Assembly: GCA_022560025.1 (NCBI GenBank)
Contig: JAFISE010000260.1
Location: 1 to 33,927, forward strand
DNA from: Stagonosporopsis chrysanthemi
Lineage: Eukaryota; Ascomycota; Dothideomycetes; Pleosporales; Didymellaceae
Direction of reading: 5' to 3'
DNA length: 33,927 nt
Shown piece by piece: positions 20,348 through 31,236 of the stretch. A program made the position numbers and the translations under genes. The notes beneath the pieces are model-generated. The model saw only the letters and a program-made list of their open reading frames with translations. It did not search any database and was not told the origin of the DNA. Positions within the stretch are counted from its first letter, which is position 1. Each line of letters begins with the position of its first letter.

Positions 20348-20932
20348 TTCATTCGACGTTATTCGCCTTGATGCTTTGCATTTGTACATTGTAATCTTGG
20401 GCGTCAGCAAGCGCATGTTTCTTATATTGGGCGTTTCATCTTAGGTGTATATCGTTAGCTGGGAAAAGCAACGCAAGGCGCATGGCTCTCGGTTTGATTA
20501 GAGATATCACATCTTACGAAAGAATGCACGGCTTCTGTTACTCTCACAAATCCTCTTATGGTGTGCTTGGCACCTCGACGCATGTGAATGGTCGGGAGAA
20601 ATGCTCCAGGCTCCATGAAGGTGGGTCGACCGAGCTTGAGCTCTACCTAGCCTTCCACACGTTGCGACCTTCTCGAACTTCCACCCTCACGACGGACAGT
20701 TAGTACTCTATCCATAGAGTTGGAGCTTAGTAAGACAAATAACTGACTCCGACCTTGTTACCCTCTTGCAATCTTTCTCGCAAGCAGTGCCTGCCCTTCC
20801 CCACCTTAGCGGCAGCTGCCTGCTACAATCACCGGAGGTCCACGACTGATCAACAGCACTCACAGCTTCGCGACATAACACTTGATTTCTGCCAAGCTAT
20901 CAACACTCTCTGCGATTCGCAGTGCTTCCAAA
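20348..20932. other. Intergenic: PEX13 3' flank and E2 gene promoter
   Basis: No gene is supported; frames at 20482-21060 have no recognisable features. Confidence 0.6.
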
Positions 20933-21641
20933 ATGTTCGCGTCAAGACGGCTAGGCAAGGTAAGGCGGGCTCTCAAAAGATCTCTGAACATAGAGGCTAC
21001 CTACATCGCCTGGTATGGCTAACCTCAATACAGGAACTCACCAAGGTACGTAAGCCTTGACGCTATTTCTACAGCACTCTCGCCCGTCCTGTGCTATAGC
21101 CTTGACGCTTCATTTACTGATTGCGGGACAAAGATGCAAGGCCAACTGCCGCCCGGGATAACGCTTGTCAGCGCGGACAATTTCGAGACATGGCTTCTAG
21201 ATATCCAGGTGCTTGACGCAAACCCTCTATACGCGGGAGAAACGTACAGACTCAAGTTCATGTTCAGCGGAAACTACCCAATTGAGGTGCCTCCCACCAC
21301 CCTTCACGCCGCCTGCGCCGCATGACCAGATGCAGCACCGGCGCATACTCGTACACAAGCTGACCGTGCACAAGGCCCCCGAGGTAGTATTTGTCAAAGA
21401 CGACACGCATCCTATACCATGGCACCCCCACATCTATACCAACGGCATCATCTGCCTCGACCTCCTCGACCGGTCCGGCTGGAGTCCTGTACACAACGTG
21501 GAGAGCGTCTGCGTCAGTCTACAGAGCATGCTCACGAGCAACACCAAGAAGGAGCGCCCACATGGTGATGAGAACTTCGTCCGGTACAATACCCAGCGAC
21601 CAAGAGACATTAGTTTTGTCTTCCACGACAACAAGGTGTGA
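20933..21641 (+). CDS. Ubiquitin-conjugating enzyme E2, UBE2W type
   Basis: Exons 20933-20959, 21034-21045 (12 nt), 21134-21286 and 21375-21641 encode 152 residues, the usual UBE2W length. The start MFASRRLGKELTKMQGQLPPGI is assembled across three exons and matches the E2 N-terminal helix. The active-site region reads HPHIYTNGIICLDLL with catalytic Cys91. HPH in place of the usual HPN is typical of the UBE2W group, which in animals puts ubiquitin on disordered protein N-termini. NVESVCVSLQSMLTSNTKKERP follows. It would act in cytosol or nucleus with a RING E3. Exon 2 encodes only ELTK. Introns are 74, 88 and 88 nt. The alternative of starting at the ATG at 21134 would remove the helix and is unlikely. 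Confidence 0.88.
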
Positions 21642-22216
21642 GACTCCGGCGGGACTCCGCAGGGAATGGGATCGTGGCATGGAAGGCGTACATGACATGG
21701 GCAATGGCGTTAGTGTGGGTTTGCTGGTTCGGGATACTTCAGCAGAACACGGCGTTGTTTCGAGCTTTCGCACTGAAGACTATACCCAGCAATGAACAGT
21801 TTGATCTTTCATGAACAATTCCCGCATGCCGTGACTCCAGGCCCAAGGTACTGAGACAGACACACCAGGACTCAAGGAAGACGGCGCACGCGACCTCAAC
21901 AGCCACTCCCCCAGAGTCGCTCTGTCAGCCTGAGTCAAGCACAGCCCGTTGCGTCAGCCAGCAGAGGCAACGCGCCGCGATTCGCCTCGGCTGGCAATCG
22001 GCCTCTATCGATAGGCCTTGATCGGCGAATAATTTTTGCGGTTTTGTGCTCTTGGCGTCGTCGGGCTCTTAGTACGCTTAGACGCTATGCGGGCGAGCCG
22101 CCCACAATTTTTCAGTCTATAAGCGTGTGTGAAAAGCTCCCACCGCCTCCCACCTCCCTCCACCACTCCTCTCTCCCAAAAGTTTTTTCAGGTCGTTCCT
22201 GTAAAATATATCCAAC
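21642..22216. other. Intergenic: SSB promoter region
   Basis: No gene is seen. The last ~100 bases are rich in CCACC/CTCC, as in strong fungal promoters. I saw no clear heat-shock element (alternating GAA/TTC at 5-bp spacing), which suits a constitutively expressed Ssb. Confidence 0.55.
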
Positions 22217-23529
22217 ATGAGCGACGAAGTCTACGAGGGTGCCATTGGCATCGATCTTGGTGCGCACACTCGCAGTTCGAATATTACCCCACAATGGCCT
22301 GCTAACTTTTTGCAAAGGCACAACCTACTCTTGCGTTGCCAACTACGAGGGCACCAATGTCGAGATCAGTATGCGCCCGAACCTTTGAGTCTGTTTTGAC
22401 CACCGTCTAATGATTCTGCTCATAGTTGCCAACGAGCAGGGTAGCTTCACTACTCCCTCGTTTGTTTCGTTCACCAGCGAGGAGCGCCTCATTGGTGAGG
22501 CAGCCAAGAACCAGGCTGCCATGAACCCTGAGAACACTGTCTTCGATGTCAAGTGAGTTTTGACATGTCAGACGCTGTACTGGCGCGGTTTGCTGATCAT
22601 TGCAGGCGCCTCATCGGTCGCCGCTTTGACGACGAGACCGTCAAGAAGGACGTCCAGTCGTGGCCCTTCAAGGTTGTTGCCGCTGGCGACTCCCCCATGG
22701 TCGAGGTTGACTACCTCGGCGAGACCAAGCAGTTCTCCCCCCAGGAGATCTCCGCCATGGTCCTTGTCAAGGTACGCTCTATGTGCGAATTAATCTTTGG
22801 AAACAGCCACTAACACCGCCAATAGATGAAGGAGGTTGCTGAGACCAAGCTTGGCAAGAAGGTTGAGAAGGCCGTCATCACTGTCCCCGCCTACTTCAAC
22901 GACAACCAACGTCAGGCTACCAAGGACGCCGGTGCCATTGCTGGCCTGAACGTTCTCCGTATCATCAACGAGCCTACTGCCGCTGCTATCGCCTACGGTC
23001 TCGGCTCTGGAAAGTCCGAGAAGGAGAGGAACGTCCTCATCTACGATCTCGGTGGTGGTACTTTCGATGTCTCCCTTCTTCACATCCAGGGAGGTGTATT
23101 CACAGTCAAGGCCACCGCCGGTGATACTCACCTCGGCGGAAGTGACTTCGACACTGCCCTCCTCGACCACTTCAAGAAGGAGTTCACACGCAAGAACAAG
23201 AAGGTGTGTTCTGCAAGTCCTAGCGAAGGTCTTCGCACGACCCCCCAAAATCACTTAACTAACTCCGTTATCAGGACCTCTCCGGCGATGCCCGTGCCCT
23301 TCGTCGTCTCCGAACTGCTTGCGAGCGTGCCAAGCGTACTCTCTCCAACGCCACCCAGACCACTGTTGAGATCGACTCGCTGTTCGACGGTGAGGACTTC
23401 AACGCCAACATCACCCGTGCTCGTTTCGAGGACCTGAACCAGAAGGCCTTCGCTGGCACTCTTGAGCCTGTCGCCCAGGTCCTCAAGGACGCCTCCATCG
23501 ACAAGAGCAAGGTCGACGAGGTCGTCCTT

Positions 23530-23568
<39 letters not shown>

Positions 23569-24804
23569 CTCAGCGACTTCTTCGGTGGCAAGAAGCTCGA
23601 GAAGAGCATCAACCCCGATGAGGCTGTTGCCTACGGTGCCGCCGTCCAGGCCGGTATCCTCTCCGGAAAGGCCACCTCCGCCGACACCGCCGATCTCCTC
23701 CTCCTCGATGTCGTTCCCCTCTCCCTTGGTGTCGCCATGGAGGGCAACATCTTCGCTCCCGTTGTTCCCCGTGGACAAACTGTCCCTACAAGTACGTAAT
23801 CCTTACCATCCATTTTGACATTCGCTAACAATTTCGCAGTCAAGAAGGTATGTCATACCCCGAATTTCTCCTGTGTCCCATTTGGGGCTCGGAGAATCGC
23901 AAAATCGCAAATCACATGCCTCCCATTCAATGCCCTGAATTGGTCTGTTGAGTTCCTCTCGGCTGAGTTGTCGAGATTCGGAGTCCATATTTGGAAACTG
24001 ATTTTCACAACTGGACTTATGAGTTGGTGTCTTGACTACATCCTGAATTTCGCTTGTAATGGTTGATTGCCCGGTGCTGGGAATTGACTATCTCCACATC
24101 TCGTCCTTGATTCGTACTCTAAGTACTTTCAGGGTCTGGATTCGGAAGGCACCACCATGAATGGTGGGATATGCAATTTTGCGAGCCTGGATACTACCCT
24201 GACCTCCACGCCATCTTCCAGAACATCTTTGCTAACTTCTTAATCACAGAGGACATTTACTACGGTCGCCGACCAACAGAGCACCGTCCAGTTCCCCGTC
24301 TTCCAGGGTGAGCGTGTCAACTGCGAGGACAACACCTCCCTCGGAGAGTTCACTCTTGCTCCCATTCCTCCCATGAAGGCTGGTGATGCCGTCCTCGAGG
24401 TCGTCTTCGAGGTCGACGTCAACGGTATCCTGAAGGTCACTGCCACCGAGAAGACCTCTGGCCGCAGCGCCAACATCACCATCTCCAACGCCGTTGGCAA
24501 GCTCTCGTCCACAGACATCGAGAACATGATCAACGACGCCGCCAAGTTCAAGAGCTCCGACGAGGCCTTCTCCAAGAAGCACGAGGGCAGGCAACAGCTC
24601 GAGTCGTACATCTCCCGCGTCGAGGAGATGGTCTCGGACCCCACCACCGCCATCCGCCTCAAGCGCGGCCAGAAGGAGAAGATCGAGGCTGCCCTCTCCG
24701 ACGCCATGGCCCAGCTCGAGGTCGAGGAGTCCACCGCCGAGGACCTCAAGAAGAAGGAGCTCGCCCTCAAGCGCGTCGTCACCAAGGCTTTCTCCACCCG
24801 ATAA
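22217..24804 (+). CDS. SSB1: Ribosome-associated Hsp70 chaperone, Ssb type
   Basis: Eight exons: 22217-22259, 22318-22368, 22426-22552, 22606-22771, 22826-23203, 23275-23791, 23840-23847 and 24250-24804. They give 614 residues, the usual Ssb length. The N-terminus DEVYEGAIGIDLGTTYSCV and the Hsp70 blocks INEPTAAAIAYGLGSG, IYDLGGGTFDVSLLHIQGG and VVLVGGSTRIPKIQ are intact. The linker LLLLDVVPLSLGVAMEG and the substrate domain start VPTIKKRTFTTVADQQSTVQ identify Ssb rather than Ssa or BiP; there is no signal peptide and no EEVD end. Ssb binds nascent chains at the ribosome with the RAC co-chaperone. The TIKKR stretch depends on an 8-nt exon between 48- and 402-nt introns. Intron density falls toward the 3' end. 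Confidence 0.96.
23848..24249 (+). other. 402-nt intron of SSB
   Basis: The donor is GTATGT directly after the 8-nt exon and the acceptor is AATCACAG. It is by far the longest intron of this gene. I checked for C/D snoRNA boxes on both strands and found no TGATGA. A perfect inverted repeat (24152-24167) lies inside. Confidence 0.8.
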
Positions 24805-24987
24805 ACGTGCAAACCCCCCATGACGGACGAGGGAAGCACCAAAAAGCCTGGCCGCGCGCAGAGCTACAAAGGGGGGCAATATACCCATCCTTGCCCTTTT
24901 TCCCGCTTGCCCTGGCGCGGCCACCGGTTTTTTTCGCTGCGGAACGGAGTTTTTTCAGTGTTTTGCGGCATTTCACGAATAGACTTG

Positions 24988-25008
24988 GTGTGTGTGTGTG
25001 TGCGTGCG
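24988..25008. repeat. TG/TGCG dinucleotide microsatellite
   Basis: About six and a half TG units grade into TGCGTGCG. Alternating purine-pyrimidine of this kind can adopt Z-DNA. Confidence 0.85.
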
Positions 25009-25020
25009 TATGGGTTCTTT

Positions 25021-25035
25021 CTCTCTCTCTCTCTC
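25021..25035. repeat. CT dinucleotide microsatellite
   Basis: About seven CT units are followed by a CT-rich tail to about 25060. Confidence 0.85.
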
Positions 25036-25375
25036 CTCCTCCCTTTTCCTTTTCCCTTAAGATTCTCATCGGCATTGATGGCACAAAAAGTATTGTATGT
25101 ACTTCTCATGACGGGATGCCCTGACGATCTAATGGATGTCTTGCAAAGCAAAAAATGACGCATGCCTGGCGGAGAGATATAGTCGAGAGCGAGGGAAAGG
25201 AAAATTGAATGAACGTTCGATGTTATTATGCGCTTCTTTCTGAACGGACTCATGTGTTGTGTGCTTGCCGTTTCCAAGGTTCGTCTATCAACGCTGATGA
25301 CTTGGTTTTATCATGCTCGAGATTGTCGAGTCATGCAAAGCTGCCATCCATGCCTCTTCACACTCGTGCCCTTTC

Positions 25376-27597
25376 CTACACCTTGAATACCGCCTTCTCC
25401 GTCGCAGCATCGACGAGTTTCTCCCCCGTCAGCACGCTCGTCGCAGCAATAACAATCCGACTCCCCCTCCCCTCCCCCCCACTCTCCGCCAACCGTCTCC
25501 CCACCCACCTCAGCGCCGCAATCTCCGCCCTCGTCACGCCCCCAAGGAAGAAGACAACCACCGTCTTCCCGCCGTCCCCGTGTCCACTCAGCATCTGCCG
25601 CGCCTTGAGGGCCTTCATCGCCGCGCCCCCGCTCTGCACCTCGTCAAACGTCGCGCCGCGCACGTACTTGCTCGCGTCCTCGAACATGCGGGAGCCCTGG
25701 GCGAGGGGATTGGAGGACAGCGGCGCGCCCGCGGGGGGCGGTTTGATGGTGTTGGCGAGCGAGTGTTTTTGGATGATGCTCTGCACGAGGCGGACGCTCA
25801 GCGGCGCGTACCCGGAGAAGGCGTAGCTGATGTCTGCGGGCTGCGCTTCGTTGACTTCGTCGTCCCACAGGCGGAGCGTCTTGCGCAGGGGCGTGTAGTT
25901 TGTTACGCTGCCGGGCTTGACCGACGTGCCTGTCCCGCCTGCGAGGGTGGCGCCGCCTCGCGGCACGAGGAGGGACATCTTCTCGAGCGATTGCAGGGTG
26001 AGGAGGTGTTGGGGCCCGTAGGCTTGGATGACGGCTCGCTTGAAGGTGTCGAGGTCTTTTGGGCGGATGCCGGCGTTGGTGGTGCTTTCTAGGCAGAGGA
26101 GGCGCAGGATGGTGGGGAGGGGGGTGCCGCGATCGATCAGCTCGGTGATGAGGTCGTGTTGTGTGGACGGGTCGGCGCCGGATGTGAGGTTCTGCTGGAC
26201 TTCTAGACAGCGTGTGAACGAGTCTGTGCGGGTGTGTTTAATGATCTCTTCCGCGAGGGATGTGTGTAGCTTCAAGCTGGCCTGCTCAGCTTGGTATCCT
26301 GGAAGGCGGGCAACGAATTCGCGCAGCTCAGATGTGCTTTTGGCAGCGAGGCTGTTCCGCTCTGTGCTGGACTGGAGGCGGCGGGCGACTTTGTTAAGGA
26401 GCGAGCCGACAATGGCAAAGTTGGCGTCGCCTAGATCGTTGTACAGAGTATCCTTGGGATCGATCATGATCTTGCGCTTCATGCTGGTAGAACCTGAGCC
26501 AGTCTGCCCCGGCTGCGGTGCTGCACCGCCAATGATCGAGGAATCGACTTCTGTCTGGTTGGCAGAGATGTTGAACACTTCATCAATGAGACCCTCGTAG
26601 GTCAGCTGTGTAAGTAGCACGGTCGGGAAGTCAATCTCTCTATCAATAATGATCAGACTGTCGATAGTCGTACTTGGAGCTAGGCCAAGGAAAGAAGGAC
26701 CTGTGTTGGTTGGAGCCTCGCCTGCAGCAACTTCGGTACGCATCTTGATGAGGAGGTCGGCAAGGCGCTTGCCATTATCGCCCTTACCAACGATCCGCGG
26801 GAAGAGGCCGTACTTGCGTTGTTGGAGCATGAGTGCTTTTGCTGCCAGGTAGATTGAAGTAGGGTCCTTGCGCTGGGAGAAATCAGCTGTAGTCAATCGA
26901 ATCAATGCAGAGGCATACAAGGTAGAGATCAGACACCGCGTCGTCAAGTTCCAGCGACAGCACATCGTCGGCCAGAGGCACAAAGAACAGCGGCCACTCG
27001 CTGACACTCGCCTCACCCAGCACGCCCGCTTCTTCCAGCAGCTGATCCGAAACAAGCGTCCGTCTCGGCACCCAGAAGATGGAGAACTCATGCTCGATGT
27101 CGCTCTCTCTGCGTATGCGTTTGATCTGATCTGCACAGCATCAGCACCTGTCTCAACACCCACTAACCCACAGGAATCACATCAATCAGAACAGCACTCA
27201 CCAGCAACTCTCATCACCGTAGTCGCCTTCTCCCCCCTGACAAGAAACACGACGTTCCGCTGGCTAGCATCGGCATTGTCGTTCTCGAGGAAGAAGGGCT
27301 TGTCCACGCCGTACTCCTGCAGCGTAGAGAACTTGACCAGCAGGTTCAACGGGCCGGCGAGCGCTTTCTCCAGCACCAGATTTTTCTTGCCGCGGATCTG
27401 TCCAATGCACAGTTAGATATTTTGTTCAACCCGTGGTATGGGTTTTGTTGGATTGGTTTTGGTTCAGGTTGGCTATGGCTTGGGAGTGGGTGTGTGAAGA
27501 GGAAGAGTGAGGCACCTACACCCTCAAGCAGTAGCAGCAGATCGCGCCGCGCTTTCTCGGTGATTTCGGCCGCGCTGAAGGGCGTCGCGGGCGCCAT
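25376..27597 (-). CDS. VPS33: Vps33, Sec1/Munc18-family subunit of HOPS and CORVET
   Basis: Exons in transcript order are 27597-27520, 27397-27202, 27130-26919 and 26872-25376, giving 660 residues. SM-family blocks are present in order: GKKNLVLEKALAGPLNLL near the N-terminus, IFWVPRRTLVSDQLLEEAGV, EWPLFFVPLADDVLSLEL, the central DSLIIIDREIDFPTVLLTQLTYEGLIDE, and a C-terminal GGKTVVVFFLGGVTRAEIAALR. Vps33 is the SM protein that templates SNARE assembly for endosome and vacuole fusion. Pro/Gly-rich inserts and an Asp/Ser-containing loop are ordinary. Introns are 122, 71 and 46 nt. The two small upstream exons are supported by in-phase joins and by restoring the N-terminal SM block. Confidence 0.94.
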
Positions 27598-27971
27598 CTT
27601 GGTATTGATCAATTTAAGTGGCCTTTGTAGTTCTATACTACCGCACAGACATGACGATAGGATTCTTGTGGTATTGTTGTAGATGGTGATGAGCGTGCGA
27701 GGTTGGTGATGCATGCACGTGCGCAGAAGCTAAACTAGGCTGGGCGGTGTACGCCTTCACATTCGATGTATTGCTAGAATCTAGAGTTGGATGGGTCACG
27801 GTATTTAATAACTATATTGATCTCATGTGTCTCTTATACCTTGTTGTAGATTCATGGTTACTTGCTCACAGGGACCGCGTATATGGGAACATCAATGCGC
27901 TTCAGTGTAAGGTCAAGCTTTCATTCGCTCAGGCCAAGTATGCTAATATATGCTTTGATCCGCTCAAACTC
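27598..27971. other. Intergenic: VPS33 promoter and PDI 3' flank
   Basis: No gene is seen; a plus-strand frame starting at 27747 is antisense to the PDI gene. Confidence 0.6.
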
Positions 27972-29507
27972 TCAGAGCTCATTGTGAGGGGGGGCATCTT
28001 CGAGGACCTCGTCGATGTTGATTTGGATTGGCTCCTGATCGGCAACCTTCTCCTTGACTTCTCCAGACGCGATCAGGCTCTCAGGCAGCTTCTCCTTCTT
28101 ACCCTCGCCCATGCGAATGGCATCGACCCACGATTCAAGCTCTTGAGCGCCAGAGGTAGTGCCGGGGTACTTTTTGAACCACGCGCGCTTGCCGTGGGTT
28201 GCAATAAGATCAAGGGTGTCGTCGGTGCCGAGGCCGAGCTCAGCGCGGAGCGTAGCTGCGAGCGGGTTCGAGGGTGGAACGCTGACGAAGGGGAAGAGCT
28301 TGGCGCCGTGCTTCTTGTGGATTGCTCCCAGCGTGGTGATGACAGACATGGCAGACATGGCAGCGTCAGAAGCATCGTCCGGAGGCAGGATGGCCAGGAG
28401 ACAGGTCTTAGCCTGCTCGTTCAGACAAAGAGACTGGAGTCCAGCAGCATCTCCTATAGAGGGAATGGAGGGCCTGACCTCCTCAACAGGCAGCTCGACA
28501 GGGTCCGGGGTGTCTTCGGTCTTGACGTTCGGGTCGGGAGACGCTGACGCAGCGATGGGCTCCTCAACAGTCTCATCCGTGGCAGATGCAGCAGCCGACG
28601 AGGAATCGGCAGACTTGTGAGAAGCAGATGCCTTTGCGAACTTGCTGGAGGACTTGGACTCTTTCTTGCCGTCCTTCTTGCTAGCCTTGGACTTCTTCTC
28701 CTTGGGTCCGGGGCAATCAGGGTTTGGAGGCGCGACCTGGGAAAGGAACTTGACCATAGCAGCTTTCTCAACCTTGCCCTCGTGCTTGATGGGTTCCTCG
28801 GAGCCGGCGGGTACCAGGACGAGGGAAGGGAAGTCGGTGATGCCGTATTTCTCAACAGCGGCCTTCTCCGTCTTCTTGATCTGGGCCACGGAGACGATGC
28901 CGGAGAAGTCAATGGCAAGAGCCTTCAGCGTAGCGCTGACAACGCCCTTCTCGCTGAAGAGGATAGCCTTTGCGCCGTCCTTGTTCTCCTGCAGCCACTC
29001 GGCCAGGTTCTTGTCGGTGACTTTCTTGACGATGCTGGGGACCTTGTCCTTGACGGCGTCTACAATGGCTTTGGCTGAGCGCGGGCCCTCGTACGGCTCG
29101 ACGATGGGTTTTCCGAGCTTCTTGCCGGGCCGCACGATCTTGAGGGTGGGGAAGCCCTGGACGCCCATCTGGCCACAGAAGGGCTTGTTCATCTCCTCAT
29201 CGCAGTTGACGGCGGCGACCTTGGCGATGCCGGCGAGCGACTGGGCGGCCTTTTCGTAGGCGGGCTTGAGGTTCTTGCAGTGGCCGCACCACGGGGCGTA
29301 GAACTCGACGATCTATGACACGGTTAGGCTCTGGCTGGTGCCTCGTGTAGTGTGACGCACTGAAGTGTAGTTGGACTTGGCAATGAGCCTGTCGTAGTCG
29401 GTGCCGGCGATGTTGAGGACGCCGGACTTTTTGCTGTACATGCTCTCGGCCTGCGCATTGAGGGCCAGCGCGGCCGTGGCGGCGAGGTAGGTCGAGAGAC
29501 GGACCAT
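27972..29507 (-). CDS. Protein disulfide isomerase-like ER protein with one thioredoxin domain (Mpd1-like)
   Basis: Exons 29507-29361 and 29312-27972 encode 495 residues. A signal peptide (about residues 1-20, MVRLSTYLAATAALALNAQA) precedes one thioredoxin domain with active site WCGHC (C58, C61), then MGVQGFPTLKIVRPG, which carries the cis-proline. A second, redox-inactive thioredoxin-like part follows (ITDFPSLVLVPAGSEEP). Next come a Lys/Ser/Ala-rich linker (about residues 270-330) and a third globular part. The protein ends in HNEL, an HDEL-type ER retrieval signal. It would form or reshuffle disulfides in the ER lumen. The 48-nt intron lies ten residues before the active-site Cys. It shares a 282-bp divergent promoter region with VTA1. 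Confidence 0.92.
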
Positions 29508-29789
29508 GGCTGGGAGGGCGAGCGACTGTGGGTTGGTGGAGGGAAGGGAGGGTCAGCAGCCGGTGCTTGTGGTATCGTGTTCACATTACGCCGGGTCAAA
29601 TGCAACTTGTCCTCAAGGCGGCTGCAACTGAGGCTGCGGAAACAGCTGCCCATAGCTCGAGTGCGGGGCGAGCAGGGGTGGCTGCGTGGCCCATGACCAC
29701 ATGCCACATGCCTGCTACCTGGAGCTGCAGCACGTCCACCAGACTCGCAACCGTCCTGCAAGACTCGCCCTGCACGACTCCACACCACC
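29508..29789. promoter_or_regulatory. Bidirectional promoter region between the PDI and VTA1 genes
   Basis: The two start codons are 282 bases apart and face away from each other, so both core promoters must lie here. No clear TATA box or unfolded-protein-response palindrome was recognised. Confidence 0.6.
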
Positions 29790-31236
29790 ATGGCTGACGC
29801 CGTCCCCGCCAAGCTCAAGTCGCTGCAGCTTGCGCCGTTTGCAAAGCGAGCGGCCCAGCTCGAGCGCTTCAAGCCCATTGTCACATACTGGCGTGAGTGC
29901 CCATTGCTGCTTGCGCCGCGCGCCTCGCGCAGCAGCTCACTGACGCCCCTCCGCAGTACGCTTCCACATGGTGCAGAAGATCATCGGCGCCGGACTGCAC
30001 TCGGCCGACGCAGCATGCACCGCCTACACCACCGACCTGATGGAGAGGCTGGAGCAGACCAAGGCCGACATGCCTGGCGAGGATGCCCTGCTGGATGACG
30101 TCGCTGCGAGCGCGTACTGCGAGCAGTTTGCGCTGCAGACGTTTGCCAAGGGCGACAGGGACATGACCGAGAACAAGGTCACAGCCTCGACGGCAGACAC
30201 GCTCATGGCCGCGTCGACGTTCCTGGACTTGCTCACCATCTGGAGGAAGGACGATGCCGAGATGGCTTCCAAGACCAAGTACGCAAAGTACCACGCCTTG
30301 CGCATCATCAAAGCCATCAAGGCGGGCGAGGACCCCAACGCGACCAACCCTGTGCAAGAGGTGGAACAGCCGCCATCGCCGCCGCTGCTTGACCCTGCCG
30401 ACCCCGAGGTCCAGAGCATAGCCCAGGGCACATCGCAACCACCCGCCTCCAACGCACACCAACCATACGTCGAGTCGGCCCCCAATACCGACGCACTGCC
30501 GTCACCCAGCTTCTCAGCGCCGAAGATCTCGCCTCCACCCAACTTACCCACAGCACCTTCCGGTTACACTGCGAACGCACATGACGACGTGTCTCCCATC
30601 TCGCAGCCAGCAACGTCGCGCCAGGGGTCGGTGGCGTCAGTAGGCGGCGGATACTTCCCCAGAACAGAGGCACCACCGACCTTCACCTCGGACAACACTG
30701 CCCCTAGCCTGCCAACGGCGCCCCCGATCGACAATGACCCCTTGACATCCTCCCTAGAGCGCCCACATGGTACGACAGGGACGACAGGGACGACAGGGAC
30801 GACAGGGACGACACCGCAAGCGCCTGGAGCGCCCGATCCATCTGCGTTTTATCAGAGTTCTGCGTCGCCTCCTCCGGTTGCCCAGCCACCGCAAGCTTCT
30901 CCACTGAACCCGTATGCGTCTCCACCTCAGCAGCCCCAGCAGCACTTCCCTGCTCCATCGCCGCAACCCCTTCAGCAGCCGTACCACATGCCTCAGACTA
31001 CTGCGCCCTCCCAGCAGTATTCACCAGCCTCGCGTCAGAACCCATATGCTCAACCAGCGGCACCGCCACCGCCACCACCGCCAGCATCCTCGCAAGGACC
31101 CTTCCGAGACGATGAGGAATCGATCCGGCAAGCGCAGAAACATGCAAAGTGGGCCATCTCGGCGCTCAACTTCGACGACGCAGCCACCGCGGTCAAAGAA
31201 TTGCGGATCGCGCTGCAAGCACTGGGCGCGCATTGA
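29790..31236 (+). CDS. VTA1: Vta1, Vps4 cofactor of the ESCRT pathway
   Basis: Exons 29790-29892 and 29957-31236 (64-nt intron) encode 460 residues. The N-terminal helical (MIT-like) domain is at about residues 1-165: SLQLAPFAKRAAQLERFKPIVTYWLRFHMVQKII, then ALQTFAKGDRDM and ASTFLDLLTIW. A long Pro/Gln/Ser-rich linker (about residues 170-410) contains a run of four to five GTT units from a 9-bp tandem repeat. The C-terminal Vta1 domain (EESIRQAQKHAKWAISALNFDDAATAVKELRIALQ) binds and stimulates the AAA ATPase Vps4, which disassembles ESCRT-III at endosomes. The start sits in CACCATGG context. Confidence 0.95.
30772..30813. repeat. 9-bp coding minisatellite (ACGACAGGG, about 4.5 copies)
   Basis: Near-perfect copies within VTA1 encode a Gly-Thr-Thr run in the disordered linker. 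The unit length keeps the frame, so copy number could vary without breaking the protein. Confidence 0.92.

Larger units (their letters stand above)
24805..25375. other. Convergent intergenic region, SSB and VPS33 3' ends
   Basis: No gene is seen. It contains a TG-type dinucleotide run and a CT run separated by about 12 bases, both probably in the SSB 3' UTR or just beyond it. Confidence 0.65.

Noticed and set aside
22790..23778. Minus-strand frames rich in Glu, Val, Gly and Leu opposite SSB
   Set aside because: These are typical shadows of a highly codon-biased Hsp70 gene; nothing suggests independent coding.
25313..26092. 259-codon plus-strand frame
   Set aside because: It is antisense to VPS33 exon 4, which has full family support; no domain is seen.
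27747..28547. 266-codon plus-strand frame
   Set aside because: Most of it is antisense to the 3' part of the PDI-like gene, which has a signal peptide, CGHC and HNEL in order.
10615..31236. Functional trafficking cluster (palC, VPS33, VTA1)
   Set aside because: The three genes are separated by many unrelated housekeeping genes and lie on both strands; co-location is most likely chance.
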